Positions 1-6,790 of a stretch of DNA of 36,876 bases are shown here, in pieces. Source of the DNA: Deltaproteobacteria bacterium (lineage in GTDB: Bacteria > Myxococcota_A > UBA796 > UBA9615); the NCBI GenBank assembly GCA_023954745.1, contig JAGSHC010000031.1, positions 1 through 36,876 on the forward strand, given 5' to 3'. Below the pieces are notes generated by a model, which saw nothing but the letters and a program-made list of their open reading frames with translations, was not told the origin of the DNA and ran no database searches. The position numbers were made by a program, and so were the translations under genes. Position 1 is the stretch's first letter. Every line of letters starts with the position of its first letter.

Positions 1-650
1 ACCATGGCGGCGACGTCGTCCGCAGTGCAGATGGTCTGCGAAAGGGCGATGTCTTCGACCTCGTCCAGCTCATCCATGATGAAGCCGGTGTCGACGGGGC
101 CAGGGCTGACCGCCGAGATGGTGATCCCCGACCCGCGCAGCTCCTCCGCCATCGCGTACGTGAAGGCGCGGAGTCCGAACTTCGTCGCGGAGTAGGTGGC
201 GGCCCCGTCGAGGGGGACCTTGCCGGCCAGGCTCGCCACGTTGACCACAAATCCCGACCCCGCCGCGCGCAGGTGCGGCAGCGCGATCCGTGTCAGCGCG
301 ATGGGTGCGCGCAGGTTCACGTCCACCATCACGGCCAACTGCTCCGGGGTGCGCCCTTCGGCTGGTCCGCGGAAGTGCGCTCCGGCGTTGTTCACCACGC
401 CGTGCAAGGCCCCGAAGCGGTCCACCGTCGCCTGCACCAGCCGGTGCAGGGCGCTGACGTCGGCGACGTCGCAGGTGACGGTGTGTACCCGCTCGGGCGC
501 GCCGATGGCGGCGGCGGCTTCATCGAGCGGCCCCTGGCGGCGCGCGCAGAGCACGACATTGGCTCCCTCAGCGGCGAACTGCTCGGCGGCGGCGCGGCCG
601 ATACCCAGGGAGGCTCCAGTGATGAGGACGGTCTTGTGGGCGAAGCGCAT
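1..650 (-). CDS. Short-chain dehydrogenase/reductase (SDR), C-terminus outside window
   Basis: Classical SDR, an NAD(P)-dependent oxidoreductase of unknown substrate. Reading from the ATG at 650, the translation shows the Rossmann motif TGASLGIG (residues 11-18), a CDV motif with D61, NNAG (87-90), and the full catalytic set N112, S140, Y153 and K157 (YSATK). About 216 residues are present; a full SDR is usually 240-280, so only the C-terminal tail is lost at the window edge. It is the last visible gene of a minus-strand run after the hydroxyacid dehydrogenase (46-base gap), so co-transcription is likely. The substrate cannot be read from the sequence: the substrate-binding C-terminal lid is the missing part. 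Family call is firm; specific role unknown. Confidence 0.9.
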   Translation of the reverse strand, partial: MRFAHKTVLITGASLGIGRAAAEQFAAEGANVVLCARRQGPLDEAAAAIGAPERVHTVTCDVADVSALHRLVQATVDRFGALHGVVNNAGAHFRGPAEGRTPEQLAVMVDVNLRAPIALTRIALPHLRAAGSGFVVNVASLAGKVPLDGAATYSATKFGLRAFTYAMAEELRGSGITISAVSPGPVDTGFIMDELDEVEDIALSQTICTADDVAAM

Positions 651-696
651 CGGTTCTCCTGCGAAGGGCGCGGAGTGTAGACGCGAGCGACCATCC

Positions 697-1650
697 CTAG
701 TCGGGCGGACTGAGGGCTGGGAGCGGCTCTCCCCGGAGCAGGGCGTCCCTCAGATCACAGAACCGCTGCGCGAACCGGCGCGGGAAGTCGGTGACCTGGT
801 CCGCGCAGTGCGGAGTGATCAGTACGTTGGGGAGTGACCAGAGGGGGGACTCACTGGGCAGGGGTTCCACGGCGAACACGTCGAGCCATGCTCCTCCCAG
901 GTGTCGGGACTGGAGCGCGTCGATGAGAGCTCGCTCGTCGACGATGGCGCCCCGGGAGGAGTTGAGGAACAGAGCGCCGTGCTTCATGGCCTCGAACTCG
1001 TCCCTCCCCACGAGACCGCGCGTGGCCGCCCCAGCTCGGGCGTGGACCGAGACGATGTCGGCCTGGGGGAGCAGCGAGCGGAGGGACTGGGGTCCATGCA
1101 TGGCGTGCACGGCGGGGTGGGGCTCTGCAGAGGCGCGAATGCCGAGGACGGTCATTCCCAGAGCGCGGGCCCGGTGCGCGAGCTCGCCGCCGGTGGCGCC
1201 CACCCCGACGATCAGCAGGGTCTGACTGGCCAGGGAGCGGAACCGGCGCGGTCTCCAGGCGCGCTCACGCTGATCGCGGGCATAGAGAGGCAGACCCGTG
1301 GCGAGGGAGAGCATCGCCGCGAGCGTCATCTCGGCGAGGAAGGGGGCGAGAACTCCCGCGCTGTGGGTGACCTGCACCACCGACGGGTCCCAGGTGCCCA
1401 GGTGCTCGAAGCCAGACCCGCCCACGTGGAACCACTGCACTCCCGGGGCGTGCACGGCCGGCGCGTGGACCTCACCGGGAAAGCCGGAGTGCTTGATGGA
1501 CAGGACGGCGGTGGGGCGGAAGCCCGCGAGCGAGCTCGCGACCTCCTCGGCGCGGGTCGCGAAGCGGACCTCGGCATCTGCGCAGCGCTGCGCGAGCAGG
1601 TCCGCGAAGTCCGCGGGGGTGTCGTGGAGGGCGAGGATGCGCGACGTCAT
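697..1650 (-). CDS. D-2-hydroxyacid dehydrogenase family protein
   Basis: 317-residue NAD(P)-dependent D-isomer 2-hydroxyacid dehydrogenase, a family that reduces 2-keto acids to D-2-hydroxyacids or the reverse. The dinucleotide-binding motif is GVGATG (149-154). The catalytic triad of the family is visible: R233 in NSSRGAIVDE, E262 in VFAVEP, and H281 in ITPHC. Length is normal. ATG start at 1650, ten bases after the stop of the upstream phosphatase lipoprotein gene, so probably translated from the same transcript. The N-terminal catalytic domain is divergent, and I cannot choose between glyoxylate/hydroxypyruvate reductase and other substrates. Confidence 0.88.
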   Translation of the reverse strand: MTSRILALHDTPADFADLLAQRCADAEVRFATRAEEVASSLAGFRPTAVLSIKHSGFPGEVHAPAVHAPGVQWFHVGGSGFEHLGTWDPSVVQVTHSAGVLAPFLAEMTLAAMLSLATGLPLYARDQRERAWRPRRFRSLASQTLLIVGVGATGGELAHRARALGMTVLGIRASAEPHPAVHAMHGPQSLRSLLPQADIVSVHARAGAATRGLVGRDEFEAMKHGALFLNSSRGAIVDERALIDALQSRHLGGAWLDVFAVEPLPSESPLWSLPNVLITPHCADQVTDFPRRFAQRFCDLRDALLRGEPLPALSPPD

Positions 1651-1660
1651 CGCGCCGAGA

Positions 1661-2824
1661 CTACTTCGTCCAGGAGCCCGAGTAGTCCAGGACTGCGTTC
1701 TTGTTCCAGAACTCCACCGTGATGGTGTTGCCCAGGATCTCGAACCAGATGAAGCCCTCCATGTCGTCGTCCGTGTCCTGCCAGTACACGGGATTGGAGC
1801 CTTCGATGTCGGTGCGCTTTGCGCCGCCGCCGCTCACCATCAGCTCCGTGCCCGCGCAGGTCTGCACGTTCCACTGGCGACTGTGGTCGTGACCGCACAG
1901 GTACAGGTCGACCTCCCCACAGACGTTCGCGTCCATGAAGTTCTTGATCTCGGTTCCCGCCGCGTAGGGCGTGAACGAAGGGAGACCCTCGTAGTTCCCG
2001 GCGTTCCCGTGAGGGCCGTTGGAGAGATACGGGTGGTGTCCGTAGGCGATCTTCCACTCCGCCGTCGACCCTGCGAGAGCCGAGGTGATCCACGTCTCCT
2101 GGTCATCGACGAGGTTCGTGATGATGGGGAAGCCGTCGAAGAACATCAGGGACGTGTCGAGGGAGAAGAACTCGGCGTTGGCGTGGGCGTGCGCGTAGTA
2201 CCGGTCGGGCATGGTCCAGTTCGTCGTGGTCGACGTGGTGTAGGCGACCTGCACGTTCCCCGCGAAGACGTCGAGGCCTGTCCCGCCGGCGCCTCCATCG
2301 TGGTTGCCGAGGGTGGGGTAGAACGGCATCTGGAGGTTCTGGTAGGGCGTCTCGAAGTGGGTCTCCCACAGGCTGTCGTTCACGTCCTCGACGCCGACGT
2401 CGTAGAAGTTGTCCCCCAGGAGGAGCGCAAAGTCGCATCCCTGCGCGGCGCAGACCGTCTCGATGGCGTCGGCCACCAATGCCTGGTCGGTGTTGCCCTC
2501 TCCCGTGTCTCCGAGGGCAACCCAGCGCACCGGCGTTGGGGCCGGGGTTCCGTCGTCGTCGTCGTCGGCGATGGTGCTGTCGTCGTCGTCGGCGACGGTG
2601 CTGTCGTCGTCGTTGGCGGTGCTGTCGTCGTCGTCGGCGACGGTGCTGTCGTCGTCGTTGGCGGCCGTGCTGTCGTCGTCGTTGGAGGCGGCCGTGCTGT
2701 CGTCGTCGTCGGCGACGTCATCGTCGTCGGGCACGACCACGTCGTCATCGTCCACAGGGGTGACGAAGCCGGCGTTGCAGGCGGGGAGCAGGAGCAGGAG
2801 CAGAAGGCAGGAGATTCTTGTCAC
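1661..2824 (-). CDS. Lipoprotein with Asp-rich linker and purple-acid-phosphatase-like metallophosphatase domain
   Basis: 387 residues from a GTG start at 2824. The N-terminus is a lipoprotein signal (leucine run, LLPAC, lipidated C16). Residues 25-91 form a low-complexity linker of NDDDST/DDDDST units. The rest is a calcineurin-like metallophosphoesterase with the five motifs of the tartrate-resistant acid phosphatase type: GDTG (105-108), GDNFY (137-141), GNHD (173-176), GHHP (262-265) and GHDH (311-314). These supply the two-metal site, so an active phosphomonoesterase is likely, tethered to the outer membrane or cell surface by the acidic linker. The same linker type occurs in three other lipoproteins in this window. 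First gene of a minus-strand unit with the hydroxyacid dehydrogenase and SDR. Substrate unknown. Confidence 0.88.
   Translation of the reverse strand: MTRISCLLLLLLLPACNAGFVTPVDDDDVVVPDDDDVADDDDSTAASNDDDSTAANDDDSTVADDDDSTANDDDSTVADDDDSTIADDDDDGTPAPTPVRWVALGDTGEGNTDQALVADAIETVCAAQGCDFALLLGDNFYDVGVEDVNDSLWETHFETPYQNLQMPFYPTLGNHDGGAGGTGLDVFAGNVQVAYTTSTTTNWTMPDRYYAHAHANAEFFSLDTSLMFFDGFPIITNLVDDQETWITSALAGSTAEWKIAYGHHPYLSNGPHGNAGNYEGLPSFTPYAAGTEIKNFMDANVCGEVDLYLCGHDHSRQWNVQTCAGTELMVSGGGAKRTDIEGSNPVYWQDTDDDMEGFIWFEILGNTITVEFWNKNAVLDYSGSWTK
2552..2752 (-). repeat. Imperfect Asp-rich coding repeat (DDDDSTxA units)
   Basis: In-frame repeat encoding residues 25-91 of the phosphatase lipoprotein. Units of 7-9 residues alternate between DDDDST and NDDDST followed by one to three small residues. 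The Asp codons are almost all GAC, so the DNA is a GAC/GTC-rich microsatellite-like tract that could change length by unequal pairing without breaking the frame. Confidence 0.85.
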
Positions 2825-2908
2825 AGCGGCGCCACATTACCGCCGAAAACGGGAGGCGCAAGGTCCCTGTCGCAGGGTCGGACTCCCGCCCCGGAGTAGA
2901 TTGCGCAC

Positions 2909-4060
2909 ATGAGCAGCGAACCCCTGGACGACCTCGATCGCGTCACCCAGAAGGACTACGGCGAGTCGGCGATCAGCCTACTGCCCGCGAGGCTGCGCCC
3001 GGTCGTCGTGCGGGACATGCTCCGGGCGAGGCTGCAGGAATACTCCGACTTCGAGGAGCGCTCGGTGAGTCTCGGGCGCCAGATCGAGGTCGCCATCGCG
3101 GAGGGACGGGGGGGCGACGCGTCGCGACTGCACCGGAAGCGCACCACCGTGCAGCGCCACATGTCGGACCTGGTGCCCGAGATTCAGGAGCTTCGCGCTG
3201 GCTGGCACGACTCGAAGCTCCGGGCGCGCCTGGTCGAGGTTCTGGGGTCGGAGCGTCGTGTTCAGTTCAAGGAGGTCTTGATCTTCGCCCTCATCGGGCT
3301 CGTGCTCGCCCTGTTGGGGCTCGAGTACCTCGCCGACGTGAGCGACCACGTCCTCGGGATCTTCTTCGCCGTCGATACCGCCTGCTGCGTGGTGTTCCTC
3401 GCGGACTTCTTCGTCGAGGTGCGGCTCTCGGACGACAAGAAGCACTACGTGAAGACCCACTGGGTCGATTTCGTGACCTCCATCCCCATCCCGGTGGCGA
3501 TGGGCGGCCTCGATCCGCTCCGGGCCGGGCGGTTCCTGCGGCTTCTGCGGCTCCTTCGCGTGCTGCGTGCGCTTCGGGTGGTCCTCTTCCTCTGGCGTGG
3601 GATGGAGCATCTCCAGAACGTCATGGACGTCCGTCTGATGCGACGGACCCTGACGTTGACTGCGGGGTTCATCATCGTCGGCGCGGTGCTCATCAACGTG
3701 AGCGAGGGCGAGATGGCGCCGGAAGAGGTGGGGACTGTCTGGCAGAGCATCTGGTGGAGCTTCACCACGACGGTCACCGGCGGGTTTGGGGACATCCACA
3801 ATCCGTCCACCGGTGTCGGCCGCATCCTCACCGTGGTGTTGATCGTGGCGGGGATGGTGATCGTGGGTGTGTTCACCGCCACGCTGACCGCGGTGCTCGT
3901 GCGGGACTCCGCCGAGGACGCCTCCGAAGAGAGGGACCGGCTCGAGGAGCTGCTCGCCGAGCAGCTGAGACTCAATCGGTCGTTGGCGGAGCGCTTCGAT
4001 GCGCTGGAGGGGCGACTGGATTCGGTGGCTTCGACACCGGAACCCGAATCTCCAGGCTGA
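2909..4060 (+). CDS. Voltage-gated cation channel-like protein (six-helix, Kv/NaChBac superfamily)
   Basis: 383 residues. After a hydrophilic, probably helical N-terminus (1-118) come S1 (~122-138), S2 (~148-168), S3 (~186-198), and an S4 voltage sensor with Arg at every third position (R205, 208, 211, 214, 217, 220, 223). S5 (~250-265), a pore loop, S6 (~305-331) and a short coiled coil (~336-372) follow; the coiled coil may aid tetramer assembly. The pore loop reads TTTVTGGFGD (286-295), where potassium channels usually have TVGYGD, so the residue before GFGD is Gly instead of Val. Likely an inner-membrane tetrameric channel; K+ selectivity is an inference and the filter is atypical. Its last 89 bases overlap the opposing GyrI-like gene. 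ATG at 2909 with only a weak ribosome site; divergent from the phosphatase lipoprotein (84-base gap). Confidence 0.85.
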   Translation: MSSEPLDDLDRVTQKDYGESAISLLPARLRPVVVRDMLRARLQEYSDFEERSVSLGRQIEVAIAEGRGGDASRLHRKRTTVQRHMSDLVPEIQELRAGWHDSKLRARLVEVLGSERRVQFKEVLIFALIGLVLALLGLEYLADVSDHVLGIFFAVDTACCVVFLADFFVEVRLSDDKKHYVKTHWVDFVTSIPIPVAMGGLDPLRAGRFLRLLRLLRVLRALRVVLFLWRGMEHLQNVMDVRLMRRTLTLTAGFIIVGAVLINVSEGEMAPEEVGTVWQSIWWSFTTTVTGGFGDIHNPSTGVGRILTVVLIVAGMVIVGVFTATLTAVLVRDSAEDASEERDRLEELLAEQLRLNRSLAERFDALEGRLDSVASTPEPESPG

Positions 4061-4529
4061 TCTCGCCCGGTTCGACGTTGGGCATGTAGGCGTGGTGGTG
4101 ACGGGTGCCATGCCTGACCAGCCCCGCGTCGTCGATCCAGGCGAACATCTCCTCCTGAGCGTGTCGTAGCGCGACCCCCACCGGACCCGAGTAGACGCGG
4201 CACGCCGCCCGGAACCGGTCCACCCGAACGAACTCGATGCTCCCGCCTTCGCGGGCGACGGACTCGGCGGTGTTGCTCACGGGCACCCGCAGCTCGGCGT
4301 GCAGGGTGGGCACCTGGAGACGCCCCTCGGTGTCCAGGGACGCGGTCGCCTGGGCCGGGAACAGGGCGATCGCAACGCCCACGGGGCCGACTCCCCGAAG
4401 GCGTGCCGCAGCCTCGACTTCCTTGAGCGCAGGCCCGAGCCCCGACGAGGAGCCCGCATAGAACAGACGGGCGACCCGCATGCGGGGCACCGTGCGGAGC
4501 TCGATGGGGCTGATGTCCGGCTCCCTCAC
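3972..4529 (-). CDS. GyrI-like small-molecule-binding domain protein
   Basis: 185 residues, no DNA-binding domain. The sequence has two related halves, each with a GPVGVA segment (48-53 and 115-120) and a strand ending RVPVS (81-85 and 162-166). This fits the duplicated SHS2 layout of the GyrI/AraC-effector-binding fold; the second half carries the typical pattern around WIDDAGL and LEIRVPV. Such stand-alone proteins bind or hydrolyse small hydrophobic molecules. GTG start at 4529 overlaps the DedA stop in GTGA and has a good GAGGAG ribosome site, so the two genes are translationally coupled. Its 3' end converges on and overlaps the channel gene by 89 bases; the last predicted strand lies inside the overlap, so the overlap is not just a disordered tail. 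Ligand unknown. Confidence 0.72.
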   Translation of the reverse strand: MREPDISPIELRTVPRMRVARLFYAGSSSGLGPALKEVEAAARLRGVGPVGVAIALFPAQATASLDTEGRLQVPTLHAELRVPVSNTAESVAREGGSIEFVRVDRFRAACRVYSGPVGVALRHAQEEMFAWIDDAGLVRHGTRHHHAYMPNVEPGEISLEIRVPVSKPPNPVAPPAHRSAPPTTD

Positions 4530-5161
4530 CGGGGCTCCTCGACGGCGCCTCCATCAGGTGCCTGGGCCGCCTCGGCCTTCCGCGCGCGCCACCAGCGCCA
4601 CAGCACGACGACGGCGATGAGGGCCACCACGCTCATGGAGACAGCCCTGAACTGAGACACGATCTCCTGGATACGGGGCAGGTTCTTGCTGAACGCGTAG
4701 CCGACCCACACGAAGAACGGCAGCGAGATGAGCGCCGCCAGAAAGTCCATGGTGAAGAACGTGAGCGGCCGCACCTTGCTCGCGCCCGCCGCGAAGAACA
4801 CCGCCGCGCGGAACCCCGGCAGGAAGCGACCGACGAAGACCACGAGGGCGCCTCGGCGCTCGAGGTGATGCTGCGCTGTGTGCACGGTCTCCTGGCTCAC
4901 GATGCGACGCGCCCAGCGGTTCTCGAAGAACGCGACTCCGAACCGACGACCCAGGAAGTACACGATGGAGTCCCGGGCGAGCACGAAGATCCCGCAGGCG
5001 GCGCTGGCGGTCGCGACCGGCATCCCGCCGTTGTCTGCCAACACTCCGGCGGCGATGAGCGGTACGTCCTCGGGCACGGGCACGCCGAGCCCGCTCGCGA
5101 GCAGCATCAAGAAGATGATGGGGTAGCCATTGGCGACCAGCCAGGCGACGAGATCGGTCAC
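4526..5161 (-). CDS. DedA family membrane protein
   Basis: 211-residue inner-membrane protein of the DedA/SNARE-associated superfamily. Members act in membrane homeostasis; some are C55-P or phospholipid flippases. Family features visible: the acidic pair in VPVPEDVP (27-33), ARDSIVYFLGRRFG (62-75), the GRFLPGFR motif (111-118) with conserved Arg residues, and several hydrophobic segments ending in a basic tail. GTG start at 5161; no strong ribosome site. Coupled to the downstream GyrI-like gene by a four-base overlap. A link to undecaprenyl phosphate recycling is possible because uppP is in the same window, but they are not in one operon. Confidence 0.88.
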   Translation of the reverse strand: MTDLVAWLVANGYPIIFLMLLASGLGVPVPEDVPLIAAGVLADNGGMPVATASAACGIFVLARDSIVYFLGRRFGVAFFENRWARRIVSQETVHTAQHHLERRGALVVFVGRFLPGFRAAVFFAAGASKVRPLTFFTMDFLAALISLPFFVWVGYAFSKNLPRIQEIVSQFRAVSMSVVALIAVVVLWRWWRARKAEAAQAPDGGAVEEPR

Positions 5162-5201
5162 CAGATGGGATTAGCACACGCCGGAGGGGTGCGCCCGAAG
5201 C

Positions 5202-6014
5202 CTACTCCTCGGGGAAGCCTTCGCAGTACATCTCCTCGACGTTGTCGAGGCCGAAGGGCAGGGCACCTTCGGGGGCGCGGTCACGGTCGCCACGCAGCGT
5301 GCACTCATCGATCTGCACCGGGCAATTGCCCTCACGGACCTGAAGCGCGTACTTGAGCTCGTTGTCGTCCACTGGCACCGAGAACGCGTACAGCGCAATG
5401 CGGTACGGCGTGTTCTCCAGCGTCTGGAACGAACACATCTCGGGGGTCGCTCGCCCGGAGGTTCCGCCCGTCTGGCCGTGGGTGTCGTCTTGCAGGCAGA
5501 GGTTGAGGTCAACCCGCCGGCTCACGCCGTTGTCGTCCACGAAGTCATTGACGAAGTCGCCCATCGTGTCGCCGGGGGTGCCCGTGTAGTAGCTCGCCAG
5601 ACCGGTGAGGAGATCGAGATCCCCGTCGTCAAACGGGTAGTCGTCCATGAAGGGGTTGGTCACCGGGTTGCCAGAAGGCTCCAGGACCCGGTCGTCGCGC
5701 CAGACACTCTGGGGGTCGATGAGCACACAGACGCGTCCTCCCGTCCCGTCGAAGGTGAACGTCGCCCCCGACAGCTGCCCGGTGCCGAGGTCCGACGGTC
5801 CCACCGCGCCCAAGTAGGTCTCGCAGTCGCCGTCGTTGACGTCTTCCTGAGAGCAGACCGTGGGCGGCTCGTCGACCCGGTCGAGATCGACGACCGTGAC
5901 CGGCAGCGACTCACCCGTCTCCGGGTCGAAGCTCTGAAGCAGCTCGGAGCCGTCGAGGTCGCAACCGGTGAAGAGGAGACCGCTCGCCGCGAGGAGGAGG
6001 AGAGACCGAGTCAA
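5202..6014 (-). CDS. Hypothetical lipoprotein, third gene of the TonB-receptor operon
   Basis: 270 residues with a lipoprotein signal (LLFTGC, lipidated C18). I do not recognise the mature domain: it is acidic, contains scattered cysteines (for example CSQEDVNDGDC, and CTLRGDRDRAPEGALPF near the end), and looks like a secreted beta-rich fold. The start is TTG at 6014, overlapping the previous stop in TTGA, with GAGG seven bases upstream. Together with the neighbour lipoprotein and the TonB-dependent receptor it forms a tightly overlapping three-gene unit, suggesting surface or periplasmic partners of the receptor. Function unknown. Confidence 0.8.
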   Translation of the reverse strand: MTRSLLLLAASGLLFTGCDLDGSELLQSFDPETGESLPVTVVDLDRVDEPPTVCSQEDVNDGDCETYLGAVGPSDLGTGQLSGATFTFDGTGGRVCVLIDPQSVWRDDRVLEPSGNPVTNPFMDDYPFDDGDLDLLTGLASYYTGTPGDTMGDFVNDFVDDNGVSRRVDLNLCLQDDTHGQTGGTSGRATPEMCSFQTLENTPYRIALYAFSVPVDDNELKYALQVREGNCPVQIDECTLRGDRDRAPEGALPFGLDNVEEMYCEGFPEE

Positions 6015-6790
6015 TTGAGCACCTCATCGATGACCAGTTGGTAGCCGTCCTTCTTGTCCTCGGTGAGCACGGTGGGTTGGCTGCTGACGAGGTCACCCTC
6101 GGTGATGTACTTGTCCGGGAAGTTCAGGACGTCCGCGAAGTTGGTGCCTTCGCGGAAGAAGGCGCCGTCGTCGCTCCGACGCCGGTTGATGGCGCCCTGG
6201 CTCGCCGAGCAGGTCGTGAAGTCGTTGTCGACGAAGCCCCAGACGATGGAACCGGCCGGAAGCTGGCTGTGCCACGCGAGGAACTCGGCTTCGTAGTCGC
6301 CGGCCTCGTTCTCCGTGAAGTCGAGCTCGTCTCCAACGAAGCGGAACTCGTCGACGGAGTTCCAGCCGTAGTACCACTGGCACTGGTCGTAGAACTGCTC
6401 GGACGTCATGTCCGAGCCGTCCTCGTTGGCGATGGGGTTGACCTCGAGGAGGTCGTCGATGCTGGGGTAACGGCCCGTCACGACCTCGCACTGGATGGCG
6501 CGCAGGCAGGGATAGGCGTACTCGCCGACGGTGGTTCCGCCGTAGGGCTGTGCGTCGCCGAGGGGGTTGTCACCCACGCGGGGGCCCGTGGCCGGGTAGC
6601 TGTAGCCCAGCTGTTCGGGGTTCCAGCCTTCGAAGATCCCGATGTAGACCATGCCCAGTGAGCGAATGTCGTCGACGACATCTCCCGACACGACCACGGT
6701 GCCGCTGAGGTTCTGCTCTGGCAGCTCCTCCTGGAAGCAACCGCCGAGCAGGATGATCGCGGCGCACGCCGCAAGTGCCTTAGAACTCAT
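6011..6790 (-). CDS. Hypothetical lipoprotein, second gene of the TonB-receptor operon
   Basis: About 259 residues. I chose the ATG at 6790 over a TTG two codons upstream: it gives the signal peptide MSSKALAACAAIILLGGC with lipidated C18. It overlaps the end of the receptor gene (ATGAGTTCTAA contains the receptor's TAA stop). The mature part begins with a segment (SGTVVVSGDVVDD) resembling a beta-sandwich start, is rich in Tyr/Trp, and has several Cys; no family recognised. Being overlapped on both sides indicates strict co-translation with receptor and lipoprotein. Possibly a surface-exposed accessory of the receptor; this is inference from position only. Confidence 0.8.
   Translation of the reverse strand: MSSKALAACAAIILLGGCFQEELPEQNLSGTVVVSGDVVDDIRSLGMVYIGIFEGWNPEQLGYSYPATGPRVGDNPLGDAQPYGGTTVGEYAYPCLRAIQCEVVTGRYPSIDDLLEVNPIANEDGSDMTSEQFYDQCQWYYGWNSVDEFRFVGDELDFTENEAGDYEAEFLAWHSQLPAGSIVWGFVDNDFTTCSASQGAINRRRSDDGAFFREGTNFADVLNFPDKYITEGDLVSSQPTVLTEDKKDGYQLVIDEVLN

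Noticed and set aside
2909-2911. Leaderless transcription of the channel gene (TAGATT just before the ATG)
   Set aside because: No -35 element at suitable distance; evidence too weak to list as a promoter.
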